The notes: generated by a model not told the origin, from the sequence alone. A stretch of DNA of 64,000 nucleotides from Peromyscus leucopus (GCF_004664715.2 NC_051070.1:47006456-47070455), one strand, 5' to 3'; numbered from the stretch's first letter, positions 42,783 through 53,249 are shown. Numbers and translations: made by a program.

Positions 42783-43878
42783 CAAGAAGTTGAATTGGCA
42801 CGCACGGAAGCCGTGCGTTATGAGGACACAGGGACATTGCCCTCTATTACTTCAGAAACCCCCGAGACTCCCAGAAGCTGGGGATGAAGCATGGGGCAGA
42901 TTCTCCCTCAAGGCTTTGCCAACACCATCATTTCAGGCTCCTTGTCTCTAGAGCTGTGACACGTTTTTCTAGGCCACCCAGTCTGTTATTCTTTGTTATA
43001 AGCACACCAGGAAACCAATGGGTCATCTGTCGAAACTGAGGACCTTTCCACATTTCCTAACATCTTCCCAGGACCCTATGCCTCTTACTTAGAGACAGAA
43101 AAAAATGACTATTTTCTTGAAGGTACTCTGTTGTTTTAGATGCTTTTTAGTTTTCTGGTTGCATTTAATCCTCAGTCCAAGGACGTATTCGATTCTGTCT
43201 CCACGTCACAGATGAGCAGATAGAGTCAAGGATGAGGGGAAAAGTCTCCGAAGCCAATGTTCCTTCCACTCTTCACTTCCCTCATTCAGCAGCAGGGAAT
43301 GCGACCTTTCAAGTGTCCCTGACCTCTGACCTTTCTCAGTTTCTCCTCACCTCCAGGAGGAAGAATGTTGAGAGGCAGAGTATTCTCTAAACAGAACCCC
43401 ACCCCCTGGTGCCTAGGCTCACACACTCCCCACATCTTGCAGAGGTATTCAGGAAAACCTCAGCTAATTAAACTGACTGTACAGAATGCCAGGAAGCAAT
43501 TAAAAAAAAAAAGAGTTACAGGCGGTCTAATTTAAGCTGTGTTTTATTACTTTCAAGTGTACATGAAATATAAAGTGAGCCAGAGTGCTTGGGGCAGATC
43601 TTGGGAGATCTGCTTTAATGAATAAGTAAGTATGTTTTTGAAATTAGCTTCCTATTGTCTAGAGCAAATCCCCGTGAGATCTTGAGAGTAGCTGCTCTCT
43701 TATTCTTAAAAACACTGTCCCTCTATTATCTGGCTTCCCCTGCTGGGGACATGGGAGTCATTGAGAACTTTAGTTCAAAGAAATCCAGATATGACACCAT
43801 CACAGCCAAGATCAGAGGGCCAAGGTAGATGCCCTTACACCTGGGCCCCTGAGGTCACCAGAACTAGAGTGCCTCAGA
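42783..43878. other. No recognised feature; weak MIR trace
   Basis: 43140-43245 (GGTTGCATTTAATCCTCAGT, ACGTCACAGATGAGCAGATA) weakly resembles MIR. A-runs at 43500-43511 and 43878-43897. Otherwise unrecognised. Confidence 0.4.
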
Positions 43879-43897
43879 AAAAAAAAAAAAAAAAAAA

Positions 43898-44565
43898 TGT
43901 TTTCGAATTCCTACAGGTTCGGTCATGGGTCCTCCCGACTCCAGTGAGAACTTCAGACCCTGACCACAGAGAGACATCACTCTCTAGAGACCGAAGACAA
44001 CCTAAAACCTAAGACAAGAAACTGGCTTGGCTCCCAGATTCTTGACTTGGTCCTACCCACATGCTCTGGAAGTTTCCTTCTTGCCTTCTGCCCCTAGACC
44101 CTTTCACCCTGCTCTGTGTGCTTTCCAATCTAAGAACGCTGTCTTACGACTCTCTTACCTTCCGGCTCCCACGGGGATTCAGTAATATCGTGGGTATCTC
44201 TTACTGCAGGCTCTTCACCAGTGGACCAAGATTTGGTGGCCACAGCATTCCTCTATCCAAAGCCAGAGCCGCCCTCTGGAAACGCTGTGTGACCGCTACC
44301 CCCGGCTTGTGTCCTTCAGCTGGGTTTCCTTGGCCGCTCTGGACTTTGCTGTGTGGCTAGGTCCTATGACTGCTAGACCTCTGCGTCTCCTGCCGCGTCC
44401 GCAAGCACATCCTCCAGCAACGTGCATGAAGCTGTTAGGCCCGAAGAACATCCCACCGCATCTCTAGGACCCAGCCCTGGAACACACAGTGAACACTCGA
44501 GAAATACTTGCTAGAAACACAGGCGTTGACTGAAGGAGAATAAATGGGTTCTGCTTTGAGACAAT

Positions 44566-44569
<4 letters not shown>
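43898..44569. other. No recognised feature
   Basis: Repeat-poor. The end (CAGTGAACACTCGAGAAATA) may be an old MIR/L2 tail. The frame 44061-44360 (99 codons) has no domain I recognise. Confidence 0.4.
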
Positions 44570-44624
<55 letters not shown>

Positions 44625-44663
44625 CCTCCCTCCCTCCCTCCCTCCCTCCCTCCCTCCCTCCCT

Positions 44664-44716
<53 letters not shown>
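44570..44716. repeat. (CT)n-(CCCT)n-(CT)n homopyrimidine tract
   Basis: About 50 bases of CT, then about 50 bases of CCCT, then about 46 bases of CT: a symmetric 147-base homopyrimidine/homopurine block with mirror symmetry. Confidence 0.99.
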
Positions 44717-44722
<6 letters not shown>

Positions 44723-44782
44723 TTCCCCTTAGACTTATAAATCTTCAGTTTTTAACTCAGGATCTTGCTTCCCATCTGTCCC

Positions 44783-45168
44783 TGTGCTGGATAGTTTTCT
44801 GACAACTTGACATAAGTTAAAGTCATCTGAGAGGAGGGAACCTCAATTGAGAAAATGCCTCCCTAAGCTAGGGCTGTAGGTGAGCCTGTAGGGCATTTTC
44901 TTAATTTGTGATTGATGCCGGAGGGCCCAGTACATTGTGGGTGGGGCCACCCCTAGGATGATGATCTTAGGTTCCATGAGAAGCAGGCTGAGCAAACCAT
45001 GAGGAGCAAGCCAGAAAGCAGCCCCCTCCATGGCCTCTGCATCAGCTCCTGCCTCCAGGTTCCTGCCCTGACTTCCTTCAGCGATGGATGTGGAAGCAGA
45101 AGCCTCTCCAAGTTGCCTTTGGTCCTGGTGTTTGTTTCATCGCAGCAATTGTAACCCTAACTAAGACG
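44783..45168 (+). mobile_element. ORR1 ERVL-MaLR solo LTR with perfect 5-bp target duplication
   Basis: Starts TGTGCTGGATAGTTTTCTGA and ends CTAACTAAGACG. In between: AAAGTCATCTGAGAGGAGGG, AACCTCAATTGAGAAAATGC, TTGTGATTGATGCCGGAGGG and CAGCTCCTGCCTCCAGGTTC. GTCCC flanks it on both sides (44778-44782 and 45169-45173), the length expected for ERVL-type integration. Confidence 0.96.
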
Positions 45169-46082
45169 GTCCCCATGAAGTGACCTTAACCTCCCCCCAA
45201 AAAGCCTAGAATCTGAAACTTGGTTGACTCAAAAACTCGATTTTCTAAGCTGGTGCCCGGATTCCGTCTAAAACGCCAGTAGACAATGTGACGCATAGAG
45301 GAGTGGGTGAGGTGAGAGGTGGCTATGTGGAGGTCAGGGGCTGACCATCTGCAGTACCCCCTAGTGAGTTTGTGGAGGGGGGTTCAGAACTCACTCTGTA
45401 TCAGAGTCTCTCATCTGACTCTGGTTATGGCTGAACCTTAAATGTCTCCCCTCGGCCCAGAGGGTAAAGCTCTGGCCGCCAGCCAACGGCACGATTAGGG
45501 GGTAGTGGTACCCTTACCTGTGGAACCTGGTGAAAGGAAGTTAGGTCCCTGGTGGTGTCCCCGTGGAGGGGATCTAGGAAACTCTTATTTCCCAGTGTCC
45601 TAGGGTAGCCAGCCTCCTACGAGACACATCCCCCGACACTCCAAAATCAAACCAGCCCGAGCGACTGTGGGCTAAATCTTTGAACACTGTGAGGCAATCT
45701 TTTCTCCTTTCATGTTGCTTCCGTCAGGCAGGTATGACTGGCACACACCGGCCGCCTGCAATGAAAGACTGTCTCCTTTCCTGGGCCTGCAGCAAAACAG
45801 TAAAGGAAGGGAGGCCTCCCGCCTCGGACCTTCTTCAGGCCTGGCCAGGAATGCATCTTGGGGCACCTGTGAAGTGAACGGGGGTCTCCTAACTGTGAAT
45901 TTGGTTCTCAGGGTTTGAAGCTAGTATGTAGAAAGGAACATGTTCAGTAGGTTCTTCTGACCCTTACATGTAACACTTCAGATATACCAGACAAACGGTC
46001 CCATCTCACAAAAATCATGACCTCCGTCTTTAGAATTCTGCCTGCTTCATTGATTTTAGAATATAATAAACATCCTTTTATT
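45169..46082. other. No recognised feature
   Basis: About 900 bases, unrecognised. Confidence 0.4.
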
Positions 46083-46098
46083 AAAAAGGGACATATTC

Positions 46099-46246
46099 GC
46101 CGGGCGGTGGTGGCGCACGCCTTTAATCCCAGCACTCGGGAGGCAGAGCCAGGTGGATCTCTGTGAGTTCGAGGCCAGCCTGGGCTACCAAGTGAGTTCC
46201 AGGAAAAGGCGCAAAGCTACACAGAGAAACTCTGTCTCGAAAAACC

Positions 46247-46269
<23 letters not shown>
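46099..46269 (+). repeat. Young, complete B1 SINE with 16-bp target duplication
   Basis: GCCGGGCGGTGGTGGCGCAC, GTGAGTTCGAGGCCAGCCTG, CAAAGCTACACAGAGAAACT, CTGTCTCGAAAAACC and a long A-run. AAAAAGGGACATATTC is identical on both sides (46083-46098 and 46270-46285). The intact pol III A and B box regions and long tail suggest a recent insertion. Confidence 0.97.
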
Positions 46270-46277
<8 letters not shown>

Positions 46278-46298
46278 ACATATTCTATGGTTTAAAAA

Positions 46299-46300
<2 letters not shown>

Positions 46301-46330
<30 letters not shown>

Positions 46331-46708
46331 TGTATGTAGTTTGTGTGGTGTGCATGTGTGTGTGTGGTGTGTGTGTGGTATATGTGTATGGTGTGTGTGT
46401 GGTGTGTGGTGTGTGTGTGGTATGTGTGTGTGTGGTGTGTGTGTGGTGTGTGTGCGGTGTGTGTGTGGTGTGTGTGTATGTGTGGTGTGTGTGTGTGTGT
46501 GCGCATGCGGTGTGTGTGTGGTATGTGTGGTGTGCATATGTGTGGTGTGTGTGCAGTATGTGTGTGTGGTATATGTGTATGGTGTGTGTGTGGTATGTGT
46601 GTGTGTGGTGTGTGTGTATGGTGTGTGTGGTATGTGTGTGTGTGCGGTGTGTGTGCAGTGTGTGGTGTGTGTGTGTATGTGTGTGTGTATGTGTGGTGTG
46701 TGTGTGTG
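46301..46708. repeat. 400-bp TG-rich array (GTGTGTGG/GTATG variants)
   Basis: Alternating purine/pyrimidine with GG phase breaks every few units (GTGTGTGTGGTGTGTG, GGTATGTGTG). The stop-free composition yields frames up to 186 codons of Val/Cys or His/Thr; these are not genes. Confidence 0.98.
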
Positions 46709-46711
46709 ACT

Positions 46712-46850
46712 AAGGTACCTGCAGAGACCTCCAGATCCCCTGGAGCTGGAGTTCTGGGTGACTGTGGTGTGGCCTATATGGACACTGGGAACTGAACTCA
46801 GGAAGAGCAGTGAACACTGCTTAGCCACTGAACCGTCTTTCTAGCCCCTT
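46712..46850 (-). repeat. B3/B2-family SINE
   Basis: CCTCCAGATCCCCTGGAGCT, GGAGTTCTGGGTGACTGTGG, ACTGGGAACTGAACTCAGGA and TTAGCCACTGAACCGTCTTT. The TG array is its tail. Confidence 0.9.
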
Positions 46851-46856
46851 TTCCTG

Positions 46857-47005
46857 GGGTGTGGTAGCCCACACCGTAAGCCCAGGACCAGGGAGGCAGA
46901 GGCAAATGGATCTCTTTGAGTTCAAGGCCGGGTTGGTTTACATATGGAGCATTAGGTCAGCCAAGACTACACAATGAGACTCTGTCTCATTTAAAAAAAA
47001 AAAAA
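46857..47005 (+). repeat. B1-related SINE
   Basis: GGGGTGTGGTAGCCCACACC, CAGGGAGGCAGAGGCAAATG, GTTCAAGGCCGGGTTGGTTT and GAGACTCTGTCTCATTTAAA plus an A-run. Confidence 0.85.
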
Positions 47006-47221
47006 GATTTTTGTTTTTAATGAAAGAAATTTAAGAAAAGAAAAAAAATATGTCTTATGAATCCCAGTCCCCTTGCGTATTTTCTGGTTTTGCTCACTTT
47101 GACATGTGTGTTTGGAGCCTATGGGGAACGTTCCAGACCTTCCCAGTCAGTACGGCTGAGGATGGAGGTTCCAGGAGGAGAACTGTTGGGCCTAGGAGAT
47201 GTGTGTAGCAGGGGTATGTTA

Positions 47222-47375
47222 AGAATTGTAGTGCACACCTTTAATCCCAGCACTCGGGAGGCTGAGGCAGGTGGATCTCTGTGAGTTCGAGGCCAGCCTG
47301 GTCTCCAAAGCGAAATCCAGGAAAGGCACAAAGCTACACAGAGAAACCCTGTCTCGAAAAACCAAAAAATAAATA
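47222..47375 (+). repeat. B1 SINE
   Basis: AATTGTAGTGCACACCTTTA, ATCCCAGCACTCGGGAGGCT, GAGTTCGAGGCCAGCCTGGT, AAAGCTACACAGAGAAACCC and CTGTCTCGAAAAACC. The first ~10 bases of the consensus are missing. Confidence 0.95.
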
Positions 47376-47419
47376 AAAAAGAATAGTAGTCAGCTTAGGG
47401 CTGGGCCGTCCGATCACCC

Positions 47420-47592
47420 ACAGCAGTTCTGGTTCCGCTGCTGGTCACTAGCTGAGCGACCTTCTCCTCCACCCGCCTCAGTTTCCACATGACTACCGTG
47501 GGGATAATCCCTCCACCAAAGCTTTGTTGGGAGGATTAACTCGGGTGACGTGTGACCACTGCCTAGAATGGTCCCCGGCCCTGGGCAGGCTC
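47420..47592 (+). repeat. MIR ancient SINE
   Basis: TGGTCACTAGCTGAGCGACC, CCGCCTCAGTTTCCACATGA, CCGTGGGGATAATCCCTCCA, TTGGGAGGATTAACTCGGGT and ACTGCCTAGAATGGTCCCCG match the MIR core and 3' part. Confidence 0.8.
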
Positions 47593-47689
47593 TGGGGTAA
47601 GCCGGGCTGGAAGGGTAGCTGCCTGCGAGGTCTCCCCGCATTGGCTGGCTGCAAAGAATGTGGTTAGTGCTGGTGCGCGGCCCGAAATG

Positions 47690-47950
47690 AATCGCTTTTG
47701 TCTGCCCCGGCCTGACAAAAGAGGTCCCCTGGCTCTTTCTGGGTGCGAAGCAGCCAAGGCAGAGCGAGTTCTAAGAGCCCCCTTTGTCCTGACAGAGGCC
47801 GGGTTTGTCAGACACAATGCTGCTCTGGCTGCGCTGGAAGCCTGCGCGGCTGTGACAAATCTGTTTGGGTTGGAGTGGCACCAGGTCACCGCTGCGATGT
47901 GTCCAGGCTCCCGGGCTGCCAGGCCTGGCGCGCTCGCTCGCTCGGGGCTG
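47690..47950. promoter_or_regulatory. Candidate regulatory segment (GC-richer, repeat-free)
   Basis: 260 bases without repeats and with more CpG than the surroundings. SOX-type words (CTTTTGTC, ACAAAAG, CCTTTGTCC, ACACAATG) and TGACA/TGTCA words (MEIS/TGIF-like) occur at 47694-47865. It ends in a CGCTCGCTCGCTCG run. Motif occurrence alone is weak evidence and there is no transcript support. The frame 47660-47953 starts at GTG and shows no domain. Confidence 0.25.
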
Positions 47951-48565
47951 TGAATTCATTCAGGGATGCCTTGAGCATGGGGCACTAGGAACTGTGGGCT
48001 TGAAATTCAGAGAGTCAGCGATTCATCCTGATGACCTTACCCTTCTCTAGGTGGCGGCGGCGTCCCGCGGGACCCCGAGCCCGTCAGCAGGTAGTGGGGT
48101 TCCTGGGGAGACGGTCTAGCTTCCAGGAGCAAGCATCAATCTCAGAAAACCAGGGCTCTCTGATGTGGGAAGCTCCGCAGAGCCCATGCCAAATCGACCT
48201 GGGCTGGGGAGAGCCACTGGTTTTGGTTTTATGCCGTGAAGGAAAAGCAAAGGGGAGCTTGCAACAGAATCTAACAGAGGAATTCATTACCAACTGCCAC
48301 TCACTCCATCTAGCTCCCTCTGTGGCCTCTGATCTCCTGGCAGTATGGCCCTGCGGCCTAGGCCTGTGGGATAGGTGTGGCCCCTGGACTCGGGCTCCAC
48401 TGGAAGATGGACTGCACAGTCGGCCAGCTCAAGCAGGGCTCCTTCCACACACCAGAGCTTGATTGCGTCTCAGCTCCCAAGGCGTTTTACATCTCTTAAA
48501 TTTGTTTTTATTTGTGGTGACGTACACATCCCATAAAGCTCATCACTTTCTTTTCTCACTTTTTC
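47951..48565. other. No recognised feature
   Basis: The frame 48031-48462 (143 codons) opens in Arg/Pro-rich GC sequence; no domain, not called. Confidence 0.4.
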
Positions 48566-48692
48566 TTTCAGTTCCTTTAAAATAGGGTCTAACCCAGACT
48601 GGAATTCACCATGTGGCCCAGGCTGGCCTAAAACTTGCAGCAATTTTCCTGCTGGGTGCTGGGATTACACGTGTGAGCTATCATGCCGGGCT
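48566..48692 (-). repeat. B1-related SINE
   Basis: AATAGGGTCTAACCCAGACT, ATGTGGCCCAGGCTGGCCTA, CTGGGTGCTGGGATTACACG and CTATCATGCCGGGCTT are inverted B1 landmarks. Confidence 0.9.
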
Positions 48693-49094
48693 TCATCATA
48701 ACCACTTCCCATGTGTTTAGTACATTCCCATTGTGCGGTTCCCTGAGCTCTGCCGCCCCAGACTGAATCTCCGTATTCAGTAAAAGATAACTCCCTTCCC
48801 CCCCAGCCCCTGGAAACCTTTCTGCTGTCAGTCTGTCCGTATTAATCTGGCTGGTCTGGGTAGACTGTGCGTGCAGAATCATGTATGTAGAATCATGCAG
48901 TGTGTGTTTTTGTGAATGGCTTATTTCATCCATGTTGTACCCTGTCAGAATTTCCTTCCTCCTTAAAGCTAAGGAATAAGATGGGTGTAGTTGTGTTCTT
49001 TCTCAGTCATTCATATTTCTCTCTGTCTCTCTCTGTCTCTGTCTCTCTCTGGTCTCTGTCTTTCTCTCTCTCCTCCCTCCCTTTCCCTTCCATT
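48693..49094. other. Unrecognised, ending in a CT-rich patch
   Basis: 49018-49090 is a run of CTCTGTCT/CTCTCT. The rest is unrecognised. Confidence 0.45.
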
Positions 49095-49305
49095 TTTCAT
49101 TATACATGCAACAGTATTTTGTCCACATGTAAGTCTATGTACCACATATATGCCTGGTGCCCAGAGAGGCCAGAAGAGGGCATCAAATCTCCCGGAACTG
49201 CAGTTACAAACGGTTGTGAGCTGCCCCGTGTGGGTGCTGGGAACTGCACGTGGGTCTTCTGCAAGACCCGCAAGTGTTCTTAACTGCTGAGCCCCCCTCC
49301 AGCCC
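49095..49305 (-). repeat. B3/B2-family SINE
   Basis: GGCCAGAAGAGGGCATCAAA, CGGAACTGCAGTTACAAACG, GGGTGCTGGGAACTGCACGT and CTTAACTGCTGAGCCCCCC form the inverted B2/B3 order. Confidence 0.93.
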
Positions 49306-49999
49306 CGCGTTTCCGTGAACTCTTAGATCTTGGTATGTTACTCCAAGAGCTTTAAGCACAAGGTCAGGGCCCAGCGCTCCGGATGATAGACAGCCCTCCT
49401 AACCGTACACGCATGCTTTTCAGGGTGTTAATCAGCGAGACGCCATTCGCCTGGTGTTTGTGAAGCGCCCACAGGGCTGAATCGCCAGTTGTAACTGACC
49501 AGGAGGAGCATTGCTTCATGGACATTCAGAAGTGTCCTCAGAATCAGCATTTACTGTTTATTAGACCGTGTGTGGTTGGCCGGTCTTCGGGTCTCTGGCT
49601 CACTGACCACCCTTCGAAAGCACTCATCCTGTGGTAGCTACAGAGAGGAAAGGCTTACTCGGTTCACCTTGCGGTTTGGTTGATGCAATGGCGGACGCAG
49701 CCTTCTGTATTCTTCTCAGTTCTCTGCTCTGCCTGTCTGTGGATGAGCATCTCTCCTATGGCCCCACAAACACCATTTCTTCCAGGATAGCGTGAATGAG
49801 CACTGCTCTGGGAGTAGTTTTTAAACTTCTAGATAAAATATTGTTTTGTACAGTAGTGTCTTCCCTCAAATGATCTGAAACGTGTGTCTCTGGGGGGGCT
49901 TGGCAAGGCTTGAACAAACATGGCCTTACATTTCCAGGAAGAGGTTTCCTTGATGGGGAGGGTAACTCTGTGAGAGTTATCTGTCTAAAATCTAAGACT
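49306..49999. other. No recognised feature
   Basis: Nothing recognised. Confidence 0.35.
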
Positions 50000-50460
50000 A
50001 GGGGCCAGGGAGTTGGCTCCGTGGGTAGAATTTGATCCCAGAAACTCTCTTAAAAAACAAAAAACCAGATATGGTGGCTTACATGTATAGTCCCAGCATT
50101 TCCTTTAAGGGGAACATGGCTGGGAAATGTCACTGAGTGCTGGACCTGCATGTGTGAGAGCCTAGGTTCGATCCCTGGCAGCAGCAACAACAACAACAAC
50201 ACCCTTTTAAAAAATAATGCAACCAGCACCCGACTGGAGTAGATGGGAGGTAGATGGGAGGTGGAGACAGAACAGCCTGGAAGCTCTTGGGCCAGCCGGC
50301 CTGGAGTATACACTACAGTAACAGACACAGTGAGGGAAATGGGTGGGAGACAAAAGCCAACTCTGGAAAACTGTCTTCTGACCTCCACCCACGCACGAGC
50401 CATGGTCCACACACTAAACAAATACACAAATAACACCCAAGCCCAGGGACACAACATAGG
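50000..50460 (+). repeat. B4 SINE interrupted by an ID SINE
   Basis: B4 head (GGGGCCAGGGAGTTGGCTCC), B1-like middle (CCAGATATGGTGGCTTACAT), then an ID-like block at 50131-50203 (GTGCTGGACCTGCATGTGTG, CTAGGTTCGATCCCTGGCAG, a CAA-repeat tail), then the B4 3' part (GGGCCAGCCGGCCTGGAGTA, CTGTCTTCTGACCTCCACCC). The 233-codon minus-strand frame 50050-50751 runs through this composite, which explains its Leu/Pro-rich stretches. Confidence 0.75.
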
Positions 50461-51365
50461 TCCCTGCCTTCCCGACACCCTGGCCTGCTCTTGGGCCAAC
50501 CAAGGGGCTGGGGAGGGGGGCGGCGGGGAGCTAGAGAACCAGTGTGAGAGCTGAGAAAAGTTTCCACGCCACCCTCTCCTGGGCACCTTGTTCGGAAGCT
50601 CTGCGGGTGCTGGCTGGGGTCTGGGGCCTATTTCATGGGGTCCCCTACAGCTGGGGTCACAGGCACCACTGCTGGGCCCTCCCGTCTGGGCCCGGTGTGA
50701 GCGTTCTACTAAGTCTCGGTCAGTGTCCCTTGCCATTGCTTTCCCAAGCACGGAATGAAGGATTTATGGGAAATAAAAAGCTTCTTGTCTAGGCAGGTGG
50801 GAAAACACACAGGGAGCAGAATCTCCCGACTGCTGAAAACTGACCAGCCATCTCATTTACAGTTGTTCGGCCTTTGGTTTAAGTTGAGGGGGAAATTGAT
50901 TAAAATCTGAGACCTCAGAATGACTTCTTTAAACTGCAGTGATCTGAAGAAATCAGAGAACAATTTTAAAAAAAAAGTCTTTTCACACAACCAGCACAAA
51001 CAAGACAAACACCCAGAATACTCGGAGTCTTCCAAGCCCAGAACCCTGGGAAAGAGAGCACCATCAGCAGAATTCTCCAGGCTCCGTCCTCCCGGAATCT
51101 CAACTCCAGAAAAGATGAATCTTCTCCAGCAGTGACAAGAAAAATAAGTCTGGGTGCATTTTGATTTTGTTTTCAAAACAGCAATTTTCTCCTAATTACA
51201 AATGTGTTTGTGTTTCTCATAAGATTCTTGGAAAACAAAAACACAACAAAGTAAGGTCATTTAAGATTTTGATTCCCAGAAATGTCGATTGAAGCTTTCT
51301 AATGTGTATATTTCCTCTACAGAAATATTTACAAAGTATGGATCATAAAGAAAAAGACAAACATG
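50461..51365. other. No recognised feature
   Basis: Repeat-poor; nothing recognised. Confidence 0.4.
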
Positions 51366-51500
51366 AAAGGAAAAGGTTCCAATTTGGGAAAGGATCAGTG
51401 GGAAGAGAGGGGGATGAGAAAGGATAATAGGGTGAATATGATCAAAATGTACTATATACAAGTATGAAAATGTCATAGTGAAGCCCATTATATATATCGA
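51366..51500 (+). mobile_element. L1 3'-end fragment
   Basis: GAGAAAGGATAATAGGGTGA, ATATGATCAAAATGTACTAT and TATGAAAATGTCATAGTGAA, then CCCATTATATATATCG: the 3' UTR tail of a rodent L1. No coding remnant is attached. Confidence 0.8.
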
Positions 51501-51647
51501 AGACACACTAAGTAAAAAGACATATATAATAGATTATTTCTTTGCAAAAAATATGTAAATATGTAAGGTCTTAGGTTTACTGATCTGTTTATCTCACCCA
51601 GGAACTTAGTTATATCAGCAGATACTCTCTTTAAAATATTTCCTAGC

Positions 51648-51882
51648 ATGCTGGAGAGATGACTCATAGCTTAAAAGCACTTGCTGCTTTTCTGGAGGAC
51701 CCAAGTTCGATTCCCAGCATCTCTCTACATTGGATCAGTCACTGTCTTCAACTCCAGCTCCAGAGGAATCCAGCGCCCTCTTCTGGCTCCCACAGGCACC
51801 TGCACACATGCAGCATATGTTCACATAGGGACACATATATACATAAAATAAAAATTATACAAATGAATCTTTAAAATGTTGT
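51648..51882 (+). repeat. B2-family SINE
   Basis: GCATGCTGGAGAGATGACTC head, GACCCAAGTTCGATTCCCAG, CAACTCCAGCTCCAGAGGAA, CCCTCTTCTGGCTCCCAC and an AAATGAATCTTTAAAATG tail. Confidence 0.95.
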
Positions 51883-52321
51883 CTAATGGCTACATAGAGC
51901 ACCTGCATTCGACTGTATTGTAATTCCCTCTGAACAGGTATAAAGGATATCACAGTGGTTTTCTTTCATAAATAAAGATTTAACTTTGTCTCTGATTGTT
52001 CTTAATACAAATTCCTAAACACTTACCTCCTCATATTTACATACGTCAGACTTCAATCTTACGCAGTCTTCAAGTTCATCATTTGCTTCACTTTATTTAA
52101 GTCCAGTCACACCACAAGAATGACATCAATGCGGATAACAAAACAAGGGGAAAATGCCTTCTGTAGATCCAGAACCATAAACAGCCAAAGCTGTTCTCCT
52201 GACGTCAGCTCTAAGGACAGGCCAGAGATGAACAAATCCGAGGAAACAGTCTGCTGATACCCACTCAGAAATTCGGGAGTTGCTAACATACTTCCGTTTC
52301 CATCCCTTCAAAAAGCACGTA
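51883..52321. other. No recognised feature
   Basis: Nothing recognised. Confidence 0.35.
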
Positions 52322-52412
52322 CCACCCTGGCTGAGGTGGTGACTCAGTTGAGAATGTTCACTCAGCAAACACAGGCCCTGGGTTCAATCGCCAGAACTAC
52401 ACAAACAAGCCA
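52322..52412 (+). repeat. ID-family SINE
   Basis: CCCTGGCTGAGGTGGTGACT, CTCAGCAAACACAGGCCCTG and GGGTTCAATCGCCAGAACTA keep the ID order. Diverged. Confidence 0.7.
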
Positions 52413-52537
52413 GGGAGAAAGCGATCAGAAGGAAGTACTCAGTTAAAAGGAAATATGATTTTTTAAGGGGGAGGGGAAAAGAGAAGGAAGGATAAAGAGG
52501 AAGTAAAGAAAAAAGAACAAAAGTACAGAGGGTGAGA

Positions 52538-52897
52538 TGTAGGCAGAATATTCTGACCCGCTAGCCAACTCCCAAATAACCACACAGAGACTTATTATTC
52601 ACTACAAATGCTAGGCTGGTAGCTTAGGCTTGTTATTAACTAGCTCTTACAACTTAAATTAACCCATTATTTTTATCTATGCACTACCACATGGCTCAGT
52701 ACCTTTTTTTTAGCACAGCAAGTTCATCTTGCTTCTCCCCAAATCTCCTGTGACTTTGCTCTTCTTCATCCCAGTGAATTCTTTCCTTGTCCATAAGTCC
52801 TGCCTAACCTCTTCCTGCCTAGCTATTGGTTGTTTAACTCTTTATTAAACCAATGAAGGCAACACTTCTTCACAGTGTACAAAAAGATTGTTCCACA
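52538..52897. mobile_element. LTR-like repeat, second copy of the 18990-19365 family
   Basis: Shares, in the same order and orientation, ACACAGAGACTTATTATTCA, TAGCTTAGGCTTGTTATTAA, CTAGCTCTTACAACTTAAAT and TAACCCATTATTTTTATCTA, then a CCTGCCTAGCTATTGGTTG region and a terminal GATTGTTCCACA. It begins TGTAGGCAG and ends CCACA. No clean target duplication was found, and it is clearly more diverged than the first copy. Confidence 0.65.
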
Positions 52898-53131
52898 ATA
52901 GTGAAATGTGTGAAAAAATGTAAGACTAGAAAAATAGAAGGAATCATCAATAATCTAAGAAAATCCACAGAGCTTTAGTATCTAAAACAGTGACTGAAAA
53001 ATAACTCAATTCTAAGGTGCACGACACCACCATGAACTCAGTGCCAGCAGTAGCTGCAGGGGACACACCTTCACACCTGGATCTCTCTCTTCCTCAGGAT
53101 GCTCTGAGGCCCGCAAGGAAACCCCTGCTAC

Positions 53132-53225
53132 CACCTTTGACAAGGTCTCACTATGTAGCCCATGCTGGCCTAGAACTGAAGATCTTCCTGCCTCAGCCTC
53201 CCAAGGGCCAGGATGATAGGTGTCT
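53132..53225 (-). repeat. B1-related SINE fragment
   Basis: CAAGGTCTCACTATGTAGCC, CATGCTGGCCTAGAACTGAA, CTGCCTCAGCCTCCCAAGGG are inverted B1 landmarks; the element is short. Confidence 0.85.
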
Positions 53226-53247
53226 ATATTCCAAAAACTCAGTGAAA

Positions 53248-53249
<2 letters not shown>

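Noticed and set aside
46153..46828. Frames of 136-186 codons on both strands, Val/Cys or His/Thr rich
   Set aside because: Entirely produced by the TG-rich array and the neighbouring B1 and B3.
48031..48462. 143-codon open frame downstream of a GC-richer segment
   Set aside because: Could suggest a first exon, but the protein is Arg/Pro/Gly-rich low-information sequence, with no Kozak context I would rely on and no conserved motif.
50050..50751. 233-codon minus-strand open frame
   Set aside because: It runs through a B4 SINE, an ID SINE and a CAA repeat, and its Leu-rich stretch is the reverse of the CAA tail. No domain; chance frame.
51628..51880. Long target duplication around the B2 at 51648
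   Set aside because: TCTTTAAAAT occurs on both sides, but the right copy is part of the normal B2 tail consensus.
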